DNA of 64,000 nt from positions 10,319,355-10,383,354 of the forward strand of contig NC_069104.1 in the NCBI RefSeq assembly GCF_947172395.1, written 5' to 3'. Of this stretch, positions 53,546 through 64,000 are shown piece by piece. Numbering within the stretch: position 1 is the stretch's first letter; every line of letters begins with the position of its first letter. Made by a program: the position numbers and the translations under genes. The notes under the pieces were generated by a model. It saw only the letters and a program-made list of their open reading frames with translations. It made no database searches and was not told the origin of the DNA. The stretch comes from Bicyclus anynana (lineage: Eukaryota > Arthropoda > Insecta > Lepidoptera > Nymphalidae).

Positions 53546-54354
53546 TTCATAATAAATTAATATGTTTAGGCTCTAAAATATAACTTATACAGTACCTAGT
53601 AGCATGGTTTTAAAGTCTAAGTAAAATGAGTATTAAAGTAAAACCTATAGATTTAAATTAAGTGAGTTATTTTTGTGTGTTTCTTACTTTTAAGTTGGTA
53701 TTAGAATTCTAATGAAATATTATTGTAACTTTTAAAAAAGTTTTTGGAGCTTACAGTATTTAACGTCTAAGTTGTGTATTTTAAAGTTTAGTTGCAGTAA
53801 TTTTTCTAAGGATGTAGTAATTTTACATTTTGTCAAATTAACACGTATGGACAGGGACATTTTATAATTATAATTATTATGTTATAATGGTAAAATTATG
53901 TTAGATCCAGCTTTGCATGAATACAGAAATAATGTAATTAGAATTTAATTATTTTCTCGATTATGGACTAATGACTTAATTGTAATTATAATAATTTTGC
54001 GTAAAACCAATTACAGAGATAATTAAATGTATTAAATCATTATAAGAATTAAAAAATAAATTCATGTCTTTGTAAAATTGTTTAACCTAAAAATATAATT
54101 TTGCACTGGTAACTACTAGCAATCTACCAGCAAAAAGATACAGGATAGTACTGCAAGGTTTCGCGGCGATTATTCAAAAGTCAGGTTTCTTTAACGAAAT
54201 AGATACCTGTAGCATACGCCTAACGAGATAATCTCATTAAGCGAAATATACAAAATTTAACACACAACTCGACATTGTAGACAATATTTAGGTATTATTT
54301 CTTTAAATAAATTTCGTAGTCTAATAAGCAACTTAACTAAATTAAGATCATTAT
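53546..54354. other. AT-rich intergenic DNA
   Basis: No exon or repeat copy recognised. Confidence 0.4.
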
Positions 54355-54546
54355 GCACATTTGTCCGCCTCAGTTTTTATACGCGAATTGGCCTTGGCAA
54401 ATTCGTTCATAACACTTCCGATGGCCCGCGGGGGCCGGGAGGGAGGTAGCGATGCCCCGCGCGCACGTCTTCATACCCGTGCAGTCCTTTCCCGTCCCGC
54501 ATACAAGGAACTTGCCATGCTATGTGCCCTATCTTTAGTATGAAAT
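54355..54546 (+). repeat. Unclassified dispersed repeat G, copy 2
   Basis: 'cacatttgtccgcctcagttt', 'ggccttggcaaattcgttc', 'cgcgcacgtcttcataccc', 'gtgcagtcctttcccgtcc', 'ggaacttgccatgc', 'tctttagtatgaaata' follow copy 1 at 10094. It carries a very GC-rich insert (cccgcgggggccgggaggga) at 54425-54465. Confidence 0.55.
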
Positions 54547-54973
54547 ATCGTTGGGTTTTAGCTCTAAATCTACTATATTATACGGTGGCCTGGCCATTGA
54601 AATAGTACTGAATGATTATGGAGCATTAAAAATTCCCTTAGAAAAATAATTAGGAAAATATTTAGGTATATCTTTGAATAAAAAATATTATAAATAACCA
54701 ACGTACTGCAAATTAAATTTAGTCGGATATGTACTCAATTAAGATGAAGAATGCTCGGTGCCTCGGCTGGGAATTATTCACAAGTAAAATTATTCCGACT
54801 TAGATAGAAAAGTTCCCTGAACTTGATCCGAATACTGAATTGCTCGTAAAGTCATAAGTCGTTACCACAGAGCAATGATGTGAGAAAGCAATACGCGTTA
54901 AATTATTTATTCGTCCTTATTTTTTGTTTACTTTAACACAACTTCTAGATGAAGTTGATGGCCTACATTTCAA
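54547..54973. other. AT-rich DNA, nothing recognised
   Basis: No exon or repeat copy found. Confidence 0.4.
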
Positions 54974-55167
54974 ATCTATACTAATAATATAAAGCTCAAG
55001 AGTTTGTTTGGTTGTTTGCTTGAACGCGCTAGTATCAGGAGGTCCGATTTGAAAAAATTCTTTCAGTGTTAGATAACCCATTTATCGTGGAAAGCACATA
55101 GATAATATATAGGTGTAGCTATATATTATCTATGTATTATATGTATTATATTTCCTACGGAAACTCT
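54974..55167 (+). mobile_element. Helitron H1, 3' part lost
   Basis: TCTATACTAATAATATAAAGC start, 'ttgaacgcgctagtatcagg', then a local hairpin ACATAGATAATATATAG / complement at 55096-55135. The end is cut by the RTE tail that starts about 55168. Confidence 0.7.
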
Positions 55168-55530
55168 TAGCTTGGAGTAAGTATCTCTGAGTGATCGAAT
55201 CAGAAATGAGGAGATCACTGACATAGCTCAACGAGTCGCGAAGCTGAAGTGGCAAAGGGCGGGGCACATAGTTCGAAGAGCTGATGGACCATGGGGCTCA
55301 AGGCGCTGGAATGGTGACCTCGCACTAGAAAGCGCAGTGTATGTCGACCCCCTACCAGGTGGACTGATTTCATCAAGGAGTCACAGGTATTCGCTGGATG
55401 CAGGCGGCTCTGGATCGTGATGTTTACAATTTTGTCCCTACCGTTGTGCTTGGAGGTCCATGCAAGAGGCCTATGTCTTGCAGTGGACGTCCATCAGCTG
55501 ATATGATGTTGATGATGATGATGATGAATA
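55168..55530 (+). mobile_element. RTE-clade LINE 3' end
   Basis: 'tgagtgatcgaatcagaaatg', 'gctcaacgagtcgcgaagctg', 'gctggaatggtgacctcgc', 'ttcgctggatgcaggcggctc', 'cagtggacgtccatcagctg' and a (GAT)n tail. It is non-coding now, with frameshifts. Confidence 0.8.
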
Positions 55531-56033
55531 ATAATAATCATCTGATTTTATTTCTCTGTTTCCAAATTACACTGTGCTCGGGCATTCGTCCTTCGTATTC
55601 GGCTCGCGCGATCTCCGAACATCCGAATATTATATTCCGCGGGATATTTTTTTCGATTCGCTCCTTTTTATTGTGTACTCAGCAAATATATAGTAAAAAG
55701 TTTTGCTTGACCCTAACATAGGAATGGGTATAAATCTTCTGTGTATTATGTAAATAGCACGTAGTTTACTTTCTCTTTGAGTATTTGTATAAAATACTCC
55801 TCCTAAGCTAGGTTAGACTTGGGATTTTTGATCGACCATTTTTAATGCGATGAAGATAATTAAACGGTGTGTGTATATATACTTATACTTATCTACTTAC
55901 TATATTTTCAACTAAGCAACAACTACTTTAGGGAAACATTCAAAATTATTTAAACTTCATCATGATCAAATTCATACAACTTGATGACTTTTTTTTAAAT
56001 AACTGTATCAGAAGGGCAACATTATTATAATTA
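55531..56033. other. Unassigned DNA
   Basis: No repeat copy recognised. The 107-codon + frame (55398-55721) is mostly RTE tail and chance extension. Confidence 0.4.
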
Positions 56034-56230
56034 TCTATACTGATATTATAAAGCTTAAGAGTTTGTTTGTTTGTTTGATTGATTGAACGCGCTAATCTCA
56101 GAAGCTACTGGTCCGATTTGAAAAATTCTTTCAGTGTTAGATAGCCCATTTATCGAGGAAGGCTATTTATTATCTCCGTATTCCTACGAGAACGAGAACC
56201 ACGCGGGTGAAACCGCGCGGCATCAGCTAG
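56034..56230 (+). mobile_element. Non-autonomous Helitron, family H1
   Basis: TCTATACTGATATTATAAAGC start, 'accgcgcggcatcagCTAG|T' end, body complete. Confidence 0.85.
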
Positions 56231-56337
56231 TCAGACTATAAACTTGGGCGTTCACTGAGCCCTCATTCGTACGAGAGTTAATTTAAACGGACATATACTT
56301 GGGAATGTATTAGTTATTTTTTTATTTATTTAATTAG

Positions 56338-56862
56338 CAGCCGACTGACGTCTACTGCTGGGCATAGGCCTCTTGTATGGACCTTCAAAAACAACGGTTT
56401 CGAGCCGCCGGCATATCCCTGCAACCCGCTCTATATCCTCGGTCCACCTCCTCCTCGGTCGACCAACACTGCGCCCTTCGGTGCGAGGTTGCCATTCAGC
56501 ACCTTGGGACCCCAACGTCCATCGGCTCTTCGAACTATGTGGCCTGCCACTTCAGCTTCGCGACTCACTGAGCTATGTCGGTGACTATGGCACTACTGCG
56601 GATCTCCTCATTTCGTATTCGTAGCTCCATATCCCGCTGTGCGACTCTGAGCCTTCTTATGTGGCCGAGCTAGCGACAAAGCCTCAGAACTTGATCATCA
56701 CTGACAACACACGCTTTTCGAACTATGTGGTCTGCCCATTGCCATTTCAGCTTCGCGACTCACTGAGCTATGTCAGTGACTTTGGTCCGTCTGCGTATCT
56801 TCTCATTCCTGATTCGATCAGAGAATTCCAAACATAGCTCGCTCCATCGCCCGATGAGTCAC
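56338..56862 (-). mobile_element. Two RTE LINE 3' ends in tandem
   Basis: The first (56338-56690) has 'gtctactgctgggcataggcc', 'gaccaacactgcgcccttcg' and 'cacttcagcttcgcgactcac'. The second (about 56695-56862) repeats the region from 'ttcgaactatgtggtctgcc' through 'gcgactcactgagctatgtc' to 'catagctcgctccatcgccc'. They are different coding segments of the same RTE end, same strand. Duplication or serial insertion are both possible. Confidence 0.7.
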
Positions 56863-57172
56863 TTAAATTTTTTATTACATTTTTTTTTTATTGAGAAAGA
56901 TTACAATATGGAACTTAAGCGAACTTATCCTAATAACTATACAAATCATGCCCACGTGGAATGGTGGCAAGAATACTGGCTGCATTTGCGCGCTGGACAG
57001 CCAGGCTGATCCTTTGCGCAAAAAATGAGCCAGCCCTTCTGTCATCAGTCGAGGCAACTAGCCGCGGTGAAATTATTCGATAAATTTTTTTGGCACTGCG
57101 ACTCCATGGCCCAAGGGTCTCCACGGCAAAAGGTACAAATATGTAACTCTCTGTCAGAGAGATTTATTACAT
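56863..57172. other. Unassigned, moderately GC-rich stretch
   Basis: Open in several short overlapping frames on both strands (60-79 codons), without a domain. It may be a decayed mobile element. Confidence 0.35.
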
Positions 57173-57480
57173 CGTCGTTATCAACCCATATACGGCTCAC
57201 TGCTGAGCTCGAGTCTCCTCTCAGAATGAGAGGGGTTAGGCCAATAGTCCACCACGCTGGCCCAATGCGGATTGGTAGACTTCACACACGCAGAGAATTA
57301 AGAAATTCTCTGGTATGCAGGTTTCCTCACGATGTTTTCCTTCACCGATGAGACACGTGATATTTAATTTCTTAAAATGCACACAACTGAAAAGTTGGAG
57401 GTGCATGCCCCGGACCGGATTCGAACCCACACCCTCCGGAATCGGAGGCAGAGGTCATATCCACTGGGCTATCACGGCTC
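57173..57480 (-). mobile_element. SINE family A, full length, with target duplication
   Basis: From 'gtcgttatcaacccatatac' to 'ggctatcacggctc'. GATTTATTACAT lies at 57161-57172 and again at 57487-57498, a 12-bp target duplication. This is the best-preserved minus copy. Confidence 0.9.
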
Positions 57481-57835
57481 TTATCGGATTTATTACATAA
57501 ATAAAAACAATTCACAAACAGAAGAAACAAACCAGTCTCTATTAGGTACACTAAACAGGGCCGACGCAAACTTTGCCGCAGTAGCCCGGGTGGCGGGTAG
57601 CGGTAATGAATGGCGCCGCAGTTGTTTTCCCTGGGAAGTATTTAACGCAGAGCGTGATAATGAAGTTATTTTATTACATTAAAAATTTACTTAGTACTCT
57701 ACTTTACTTTAGCCATACTTTAAGGGAAAACGGCTTGAACATTTTTGCATGTTTCGTGATTTTATTAAAACAATTCTTAATTACGATTTTATGTGTTTTT
57801 ACAATGTGTTTTGTACTCGTTAGTATATTCACGAG
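57481..57835. other. Unassigned DNA
   Basis: No exon or repeat. A GC-rich word (gcagtagcccgggtggcggg) near 57580 recalls parts of other SINEs but is isolated. Confidence 0.35.
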
Positions 57836-58149
57836 TCGTCGTTATCAACCCATATACGGCTCACTGTTGAGCTCGAGTCTCTTCTCACAATGAGAGGGGT
57901 TAGGCCAATAGTCGACCACGCTGGCCCAATGAGGATTGGCAGACTTCACACACGCAGAGAATTAAGAAATTCTCTGGTGTGCAGGTTTCCTCACGATGTT
58001 TTTCCTTCACCGTTTGAGACACTTGATGTTTAATTTCTTAAAATACACACAACTCAAAAGTTGGAGGTGCGTGCCCTGGACCGAATTCGTGGGTTCGAAT
58101 CCTCCCGAATCGGAGACAGATGTCATAACCAGTGGGCTGTCACGGCTCC
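57836..58149 (-). mobile_element. SINE family A, full length
   Basis: Same start word 'gtcgttatcaacccatatac' as the copy 660 bp upstream. Body complete; box B altered (aattcgtgggttcgaatcc) by a local inversion-like change. The head is 'gggctgtcacggctcc'. Confidence 0.82.
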
Positions 58150-58394
58150 ATTTGTATTGTTTCCTGTATTTACAGGTAAAAACCTCAAAAGTTGGAGGTT
58201 TGGAGTGAAATGTACCTATACTATGACGGTTTTTAGAGTTCCGGTCTGGACGTCTGTCATAGTCAATTTTCTTCGTATCTACTGGATCAATTTAATTGAA
58301 ATTTGATACACATATCAATTCCTGTGACCAAAACGCAAATTCAACATTCCACTTTACTCTCATAAGTGCACCTCATATTCAGATGTCCAAAGAT

Positions 58395-58578
58395 TTTTAA
58401 ACGGTGAAGCAAAAACATCGTGAAGAAACCTGCATATCAGAGAATTTTCTTAATTCTCTATGTGTGTGAAGTCTGCCAAACCGCATTGGGCCAGCGTGGT
58501 GGATATTGGCCTAATCCCTCTCATTCTGAGAGGATACTCGAGCTCGGCAGTGAGTCGAATAAGGGTTGATATTGATGA
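58395..58578 (+). mobile_element. SINE family A, 5'-truncated
   Basis: Starts in the body at 'aacggtgaagcaaaaacatcg' and goes on to 'ttctctatgtgtgtgaagtc', 'ggccagcgtggtgg', 'ggatactcgagctcggcag' and a 'gttgatattgatgaa' tail. Confidence 0.8.
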
Positions 58579-58979
58579 AAATACAAATAAAAACAAATCA
58601 TCAAAATATGAATTGAAAACCTCCACCTTTTTGATAGGCTATTAAATAATATCTACCCTCCCTTACTCCTACATCCGTTGTTGAAAGGGAGCGGTAACTC
58701 ATCTGTCATTAGATGACAAAGAACTTTCATAAGAAAAATATTGAGGATACTTGAGAATTTTCTTCCGCGTTTCCTCTTTAACGAAGTTTTAATTACTGCT
58801 GATTCATCGGAACAATTACGGTATGATTTCCATAATTTCAAGACTATTTTATTTCAAGTGGTTGAATGAAATTTTTTGTAGTACAAAAACGAAATAATAA
58901 ACGGCTCTTTAAACAGTATAACTGTTTTGTGGACTTGTTTGTTATAAAGTAACTAATAACTTTTCGGCGTATAAATTAA
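58579..58979. other. Unassigned DNA
   Basis: No exon or repeat copy recognised. Confidence 0.4.
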
Positions 58980-59420
58980 AGAGAGTTATTTCTGCATATC
59001 GTCTCCAAAGAGTAAAAAAATCTTTTGTAGGTTTGGGTGTACTCTTCTATAATAAGATCTCCAAGACTGTGATGGACCTGCCAATGCATAGCTTTAAGCA
59101 ATGTGTTAAAAAACATTTACTTAGTCGAGGGTACTACAACGTTGATGAGTTCCTTAATGATAAAGATGCTTGGAGGCCATTGGATCAGCTTCCACCTTCA
59201 CACAGGAAGTAAAACTATAAGAAATGTAAACAGTAGTTGTTATCAATTGTAAATTATAATACTGTATGACTTTTTCAAAAGAGCAACTGTTGAGTTTCTT
59301 TCCGGTATCTTCTCAGCAGAACCTGCCTTCCGAACTGGTGGTAGAATCTTTACAAATAGTTAACTGACGTGTCAAAAGTGCTTGTAAACTGAGCCTACTT
59401 GAAATAAATGATTTTTGATT
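58980..59420 (+). mobile_element. LINE 3' end, copy of the element at 18815-20275
   Basis: An open stretch of about 75 codons (ISAYRLQRVKKSFVGLGVLF, then NKISKTVMDLPMHSFKQCVK) ends at TAA 59210. It is nearly identical to the C-terminus of the 413-codon frame. The 3' UTR (ttccggtatcttctcagcag; gtggtagaatctttacaaat) ends 'gaaataaatgatttttgattt'. It is 5'-truncated and non-functional. Confidence 0.88.
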
Positions 59421-59424
59421 TGTA

Positions 59425-59596
59425 CAGCTGAAGAGTTTGTTTGTTTGATTGAACGCGCTAATCTCAGGAACTAATGGTCCGATTCGAAAAATTCTTTCAG
59501 TGTTATATAGCCCATTTATTGAGGAAGGCTATGTATTATCCCTGTATTCTTACGGGATTGGGAATCACGCGGGTGAAACCGCGCGGCGTCAGATAG
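59425..59596 (+). mobile_element. Helitron H1, start truncated
   Basis: Begins 'cagctgaagagtttgtttg' straight after the LINE tail, so the first 20 bp (TCTATACTAA...) are gone. The end is 'ccgcgcggcgtcagatag', CTAG changed to ATAG. Confidence 0.75.
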
Positions 59597-59688
59597 TTAA
59601 AATATGTCTGAACGCGATAAACTTATTTTCATATAATTTCCATCAATGGATATTATTATTTTGAACTTCGTGATAGCCGTGCCGTGAA

Positions 59689-60012
59689 GAGCCGTGATAG
59701 CCCAGTGGAAAGAGCTATGATAGCCCAGTGGATATGACCTCCGATTCCGGAGGGTATGGGTTCGAATCCGGTCCGGTGTATGCCCCTCCAACTTTTCAGT
59801 TGTGTGTATTTTAAGAAATTAAATGTCACGTGTCTCGGTGAAGGAAAAACATCGTGAGGAAACCTCTGGTATGCACTAGAGAATTTTCTTAATTCACTGC
59901 GTGTGTGAAGTCTGCCATTGGGCCAGCGTGGTGGACTAATGGTCTAACCCCTCTCATTCTGGGAGACTCGAGCTCAGCAGTAAGCCGATTATGGGTTAAT
60001 ATTGATAATGAT
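59689..60012 (+). mobile_element. SINE family A with duplicated head
   Basis: The head word 'gtgatagcccagtgg' appears twice (59693 and 59715), and a partial one at 59669. The body is somewhat shortened, the 3' part complete, and the tail 'attgataatgatc'. Confidence 0.82.
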
Positions 60013-60173
60013 CAGCGCGGTGTCCTCACGGACACTGCAATATGCTCAGTAGAGATCCTTTTAGGATCACATCATGCTAGTTGCAATGTATTTTAATTAT
60101 TGTTTTTTTTTTCTCTCTTTCCTTTGTATGATGTGTATTCTGAATAAACTTTTCTTTCTTTCTTTCTTTATGA
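60013..60173 (+). mobile_element. LINE 3' end with CTTT tail
   Basis: 'ggacactgcaatatgctcag', 'ttttaggatcacatcatgc', 'tgtattctgaataaactttt' and then (CTTT)n at 60150-60170. An AATAAA word next to a simple-repeat tail is typical of a non-LTR end. The clade is open. Confidence 0.45.
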
Positions 60174-60447
60174 TGATGACCGTATACAAGTTTTGTCACG
60201 CGACCCCCGGCGCGGCGGGGCCCGTATGTCCCGGCGTAATCTTACATAAGAACCACAGATATATGCCACACACCCCACGCACGTTCCTGATGGTTAAATA
60301 ACAGATGAGATTTCAAATTAAGGCTGACCACACATCATACTTCATTATTATTTTCAAACATGAAGATATTATGAAGATAATCTAAATAAAGTTGACCTGC
60401 GTACAAATACAAAGGGCATTCTGAGATACAACTAGGGTTAATTTTTG
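60174..60447. other. Unassigned DNA
   Basis: Short GC-rich patch (cgcgacccccggcgcggcgg) near 60198, then AT-rich. No exon supported. Confidence 0.35.
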
Positions 60448-60509
60448 ACGGCCACGTGGCGCAGTGGGTAGTGACCCTGCTTTCTGCATCCACGGCCGTG
60501 GGTTCGATT

Positions 60510-60566
<57 letters not shown>

Positions 60567-60580
60567 ATATAATTGTATAT
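60448..60580 (+). mobile_element. tRNA-derived SINE head with a (TA)n expansion
   Basis: 'cacgtggcgcagtgggtagtg' (box A) and 'gtgggttcgattccc' (box B) are in place, but the sequence goes directly into a (TA)n tract at about 60514-60562. The cloverleaf 3' half is missing, so it is a SINE and not a tRNA gene. Confidence 0.6.
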
Positions 60581-60714
60581 TAATATTATAATATCAACTA
60601 TCTTAGCACCCATAACACAAGATACTCTGTATGCTTACTTTGGGGCTAGATAGTGATGTGTATTGTTTAAGTATATTTATTATTATTATTATTATTTACA
60701 AGAGTGGCAGCTGC

Positions 60715-60845
60715 TACCGACGACTGCAGTCGACTGCAGTCGGCGACGTCACGGCGTCTGGCGACGGCGTCGCCAACTGCAGTCAGTGACGTCTCGACGG
60801 CAGCCAACGCCACTCGACTGCAGTCGGCGACGTCTCGACGGCAGG
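60715..60845. repeat. GC-rich repeat with 'cgactgcagtcggcgacgtc' units
   Basis: Two full units (about 60730 and 60814) and several halves, many with PstI-like CTGCAG palindromes inside GACTGCAGTC. Open frames there are by-products of the repeat. Confidence 0.75.
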
Positions 60846-60849
60846 CTAA

Positions 60850-61444
60850 CAACACAACACTAAGGCAAAATGCCCAGATAGGATCAATAATATACAATAA
60901 TATAGGTACAGATATTTAGTATTCCTCTGCCTACCAGATGTACTTTTTGTTTAGTATCTTGCTGAAACTACAGTTGTATTCCCAACCCGTTTTCATGTAG
61001 GTATCAGAAAAATAGTGAAAAACACCCCACCCTTTGAAAAAAGGTTTTTCACTATGTCAATTTTGTTGTATTATACAAAAGACAAATCTTAAGTACTGTG
61101 AGTAGTATAGATAAATGTAGGTATTAATGATAGTATAGCGGGCGGGAATCAAATTCAGGACTGCATTCCCCGGTTTTGCTCTCTTACTTTGTTTTATTTC
61201 ACGGTTAATAATAATATGTCTTTAGTTCAAGCTATTAAACCCATTAAAAATATACAAATACAAATAAAATAATAGTAGTTCCATACTGTAGGAATATGGA
61301 GGAAAAGTGATATTCTATGTTACCTAGCTGATAATGTAATTTTCCATATGTGAAAGATTTTATAAAATGTGTCAAGTAGTTTCGGAGCCTACAAACAAAC
61401 AAACAGAAACCTTTCTTTTATCCTATCCTATCCTATCCTATTAA
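60850..61444. other. Mostly unassigned DNA
   Basis: 61270-61430 has some Helitron-like words (agtagtttcggagcc; acaaacaaacagaaacc) and a (TATCC)n tract at 61418-61440. No element can be bounded. Confidence 0.4.
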
Positions 61445-61672
61445 TCCTACTAATATTATAAAGGCGACAGTTTGTGTGTAAAGGTGTAAGTGTGTAAGTA
61501 TGTTTGTTCGTCTTTTACGCTGCGGCTACTGAAGCGATTTGGCTGAAATTTGGAATGGAAATAGATTTTACTCTGGATTAACTGGCTTCTTTTCATCCCG
61601 GAAAAATTCACGGTTCCCGTGTGATTTGTGAATACTGAATTCCACGCGAACGAAGTCGCGGGCGTCTGCTAG
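61445..61672 (+). mobile_element. Non-autonomous Helitron, family H2, intact termini
   Basis: TCCTACTAATATTATAAAGGC start, 'aactgaattccacgcgaacg', 'aagtcgcgggcgtctgCTAG' end, between A and T. 228 bp. It serves as reference for the SINE-interrupted copy at 31078. Confidence 0.88.
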
Positions 61673-62018
61673 TTAATCTAATAAACAATCAAAAAATTTG
61701 TATGAAAGAAATAAGAAATTACAAAAACCAATATGCGTTCAGCGTATTACGTATTTTATTTATTTAGCAGAGGTCAGATTGATCCATTTACGGCTTCGGA
61801 ATATTTCGTGTGAAGAACCACAAAATCGTGTTTTATGAAGTACAAAGGGTTAGAGAGTTTGTATTAAATGTGGTTTGTAGGCAGGCTTATACGGACGATG
61901 AAGAAAGTTTTATTAAATTTAATGGAATTATGTTTAACGTGGAACTATATGGAATTGTTTATTGTTTTGTTGCGGCTTTATGTAAAGTTTTGTATTGTAA
62001 ATTTTATATATTTTACAC
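61673..62018. other. Unassigned DNA
   Basis: An open + frame of 70 codons (61810-62022) ends in the Helitron; no domain or splice context. Confidence 0.35.
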
Positions 62019-62215
62019 CTAGCTGATGCTACGCGGTTTCACCCGCATGGTTCTCATTCCCGTAGGAATACGGGGATAATATATAGCCTATAGCCTTCCT
62101 CGTTAAATGGGCTATCTAACATTGAAATAATTTTTCAAATCGGACCAGTACTTGCTGAGATTAGCGCGTTCAATCAAACAAACAAACGAACTCAGCTTTA
62201 TATATTTTAAAGATA
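62019..62215 (-). mobile_element. Non-autonomous Helitron, family H1
   Basis: CTAGCTGATGCTACGCGG at the left; the body is complete; the right start is damaged (ctttatatattttaaagata). Confidence 0.75.
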
Positions 62216-62679
62216 TAGTGTATAGATTAATAGGTAGTGACTGTTTATTATTAATAGGTAGTGAAGGATTAAAAAACTTGGCTTTTAATAAAGCTAAAAA
62301 TAAAAGACACACTAACAACAAGCAACGGAGGACTGGGCTTTTAAAATAATTGCTAGAATAATACATATCCATCAAAATTGGCACAGGCTTTATCAAGAGA
62401 CAAAAGCTTAAAAATAAGCTTTCCTTCTGAAACTTATAATTACGTTTAAGTTAATCAAGTTATTCGGAACTATACTTTATGTCTTGTAATCTCTTAGTGA
62501 ATTTAAATTAAGTTCTATATCAAAGGTTACTTGATAAGACAACCCACTTTAATCTCTTCGCACCCAATACCTGGTCTTTAATTAAAACTCTTGAACTTTG
62601 AGTTAATTATCTTTCGAGTGTTAGTTGTTTAATGTGATAAGTTGGATAATAATGTTTTATTAGATCGATTTATTGTAAA
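62216..62679. other. AT-rich DNA, nothing recognised
   Basis: A direct repeat 'ttaataggtagtga' occurs at 62229 and 62252. No exon found. Confidence 0.4.
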
Positions 62680-62866
62680 GTCGCGAAGCTGAAGTGGTAA
62701 TGGGTGGGGTATATTGTTTAACGAGTCGATGGACGCTGGAATGGCGACCCCTCACCGGAAAGAGCAATATTGTTCGACCCCTCACAAGAGGGGTTCTTAC
62801 AAGAGATCCGGCAATGAACGTCCATTGGTTGATAACGATGATGATGATGATGACGATTGATTGTTA
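62680..62866 (+). mobile_element. RTE-clade LINE 3' end, decayed
   Basis: 'gtcgcgaagctgaagtggtaa', 'gctggaatggcgacccctc', 'ttgttcgacccctca', a shortened end 'aatgaacgtccattgg' and a (GAT)n tail. Confidence 0.75.
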
Positions 62867-63652
62867 GATTTATGTGCTTTTTAATAATTACTAGGGGACG
62901 CCTTTCTTAAACACTGTTAAGCTTTTCATGACGATTTTTATGTTTTATATTTTAAAAGGGTCGAAGTTCTACACGATAGCAGCGATGGTCACCAACAGAA
63001 GCCGATGGAAGGCGTAGACCCGCAGGAGGTTGGGATCTTACCAGGACCACGAACTTCAGTAATGAAGGAACCGACTATATAGAGAGAGATTTGTATTTGG
63101 ATTTAAAAGGCAAATGTTATATATATAAAAACCTCATTGCGAAACGGGCTGCGCTGAAACTCGTCACGCGTTTAGTTATGTCTTGAAATAATCGTCAGCT
63201 AAGAAAAGATTTTTTACAATTCACCCCCTAGGGGTAAACTAGGGGGTAAGAATTTGAAATTCATGCGAAAGTTGCGGGTATCCAGTAGTTGAGTACATAA
63301 ATGACTTAGTTTTTTAGAACACTATGAGTCATGTCCCGTTCTATTTCACTGAAATCCAACTAGTGTTCGCTCATTCTCAAATTATTTTAATGGAGGCCCC
63401 TCATGTATATGTTAACGTGTAATTTCGAAGGTTCGGAATAATTCACTTAAGGAGTTATCTTCATACGGTTAAGAAGACTTACAGAACTCGATTAAGTGTT
63501 TGTGCTTCGGATTATTCATGTTAACTCGGAAAACTAAGTTTAAATTGTGTTTAGTGATGTTGAATTTTTACACTTGACACTTAAAGGTTGGTATCTTAAA
63601 TTGACACTTTTTAATTTCTTTGGGAGAATTTCACACAATATATCTAAAAAGG
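62867..63652. other. Unassigned DNA
   Basis: 63120-63290 may be a Helitron-like fragment (gggctgcgctgaaactcgtc; 'gcgggtatccagtag|t'), with a small hairpin 'accccctaggggtaaactag' near 63225. Nothing else can be supported. Confidence 0.35.
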
Positions 63653-63958
63653 AGAGCCGTGATAGCCCAGTGGATATGATCTCTGCCTTCGATTCGGAGG
63701 GCGTAGGTTCGAATCCGGGGCATGCACAACTTTCAGTTATGTGCATTTCAAGAAATTAAATAGGTATAACATGACTCAAACGGTGAAGGAATAACATCGT
63801 GAGGAAACCTGCATATCTGAGAATTTGTTAATTCTCTACGTGTGTGAAGTCTGTTAATTCGCATATGGCCAGCGTGGAGGATATTGGCCTAACCACTCTC
63901 ATTATTAGAGGAGACTCGTGCTCAACAGTGAACCGAATATGGGTTGCTAATGATGATC
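63653..63958 (+). mobile_element. SINE family A, with target duplication
   Basis: Complete order with small deletions in box B and body. The 10-bp word ATATCTAAAA precedes (63640-63649) and follows (63959-63968) the element. Confidence 0.88.
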
Positions 63959-64000
63959 ATATCTAAAACCAGTGCCGTAGCGTGTTTTTTCGCCTATAAG

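Noticed and set aside
57025..57351. 108-codon + frame
   Set aside because: The second half is SINE A read in reverse (THIRLTAELESPLRMRG), a frame seen at several SINE copies.
60448..60515. tRNA gene
   Set aside because: Box A and box B words are present, but the 3' half of the cloverleaf is replaced by a TA tract; the same applies to tRNA-like heads at 3890, 9040, 29760, 41700 and 43700, which belong to SINEs or fragments.

Overview
The window looks like ordinary AT-rich, repeat-dense nuclear DNA of a lepidopteran insect (butterfly or moth). The evidence is the repeat set: Helitron-type elements that begin TCTATACTAATATTATAAA or TCCTACTAATATTATAAA, end CTAG, and sit between a host A and T; several tRNA-derived SINE families; RTE-clade LINE tails ending in GAT repeats; and a Jockey/CR1-superfamily LINE. 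I see no bacterial-type operon, CRISPR array, rRNA gene or convincing functional tRNA gene.

Host coding content is small. Only two stretches look like host exons, and they belong together on the + strand. Exon 7120-7216 encodes the end of an immunoglobulin domain (VEDAGNYTC core). Exon 13664-13773 encodes a short linker, a C-terminal hydrophobic segment and a stop. The splice sites are canonical and the phases match (1 nt + 2 nt). The joined tail resembles the last part of a two-Ig cell-surface protein of the Dpr (defective proboscis extension response) or zig-8 type. The earlier exons must lie upstream of the window or went undetected in 1-7100. About 50 kb after 13773 shows no further host gene I can support.

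Layout. 1-7.1 kb: upstream intron or intergenic DNA with SINEs, a Helitron, foldback elements and a piggyBac-type MITE. 7.2-13.6 kb: a Dpr-like intron filled with a Helitron that carries a long GGTAGG-type array, a LINE tail with TTGA repeats, and a tandemly duplicated SINE block. 13.8-18.1 kb: AT-rich, nearly featureless. 18.1-20.3 kb: a decayed tandem repeat, then a 5'-truncated LINE with an open 413-codon reverse transcriptase segment. 20-34 kb: scattered SINEs, Helitrons and RTE tails, a palindrome cluster at 25.4 kb and a hAT-like end at 28.7 kb. 34.5-35.9 kb: a 1.4-kb near-perfect inverted repeat. 36-50 kb: more SINEs, a 22-bp minisatellite with an adjoining perfect hairpin (43.0-43.4 kb), inverted and direct RTE tails, and two related Helitrons (46.4 and 48.8 kb). 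50-64 kb: a dense nest of Helitrons, RTE tails and SINEs, including a second copy of the GGTAGG-array Helitron on the opposite strand.

Apart from the two exons of one gene, this is mobile-element DNA, so no group of genes acts together here. I did not find a new gene system. The best leads are the 1.4-kb hairpin locus, the Helitron family with an internal expanding GGTAGG-type array, and a set of short perfect palindromes. All family names come from motif recognition by eye; no alignment or database search was run, and repeat boundaries are approximate (about 10 bp) unless a terminal motif is described.
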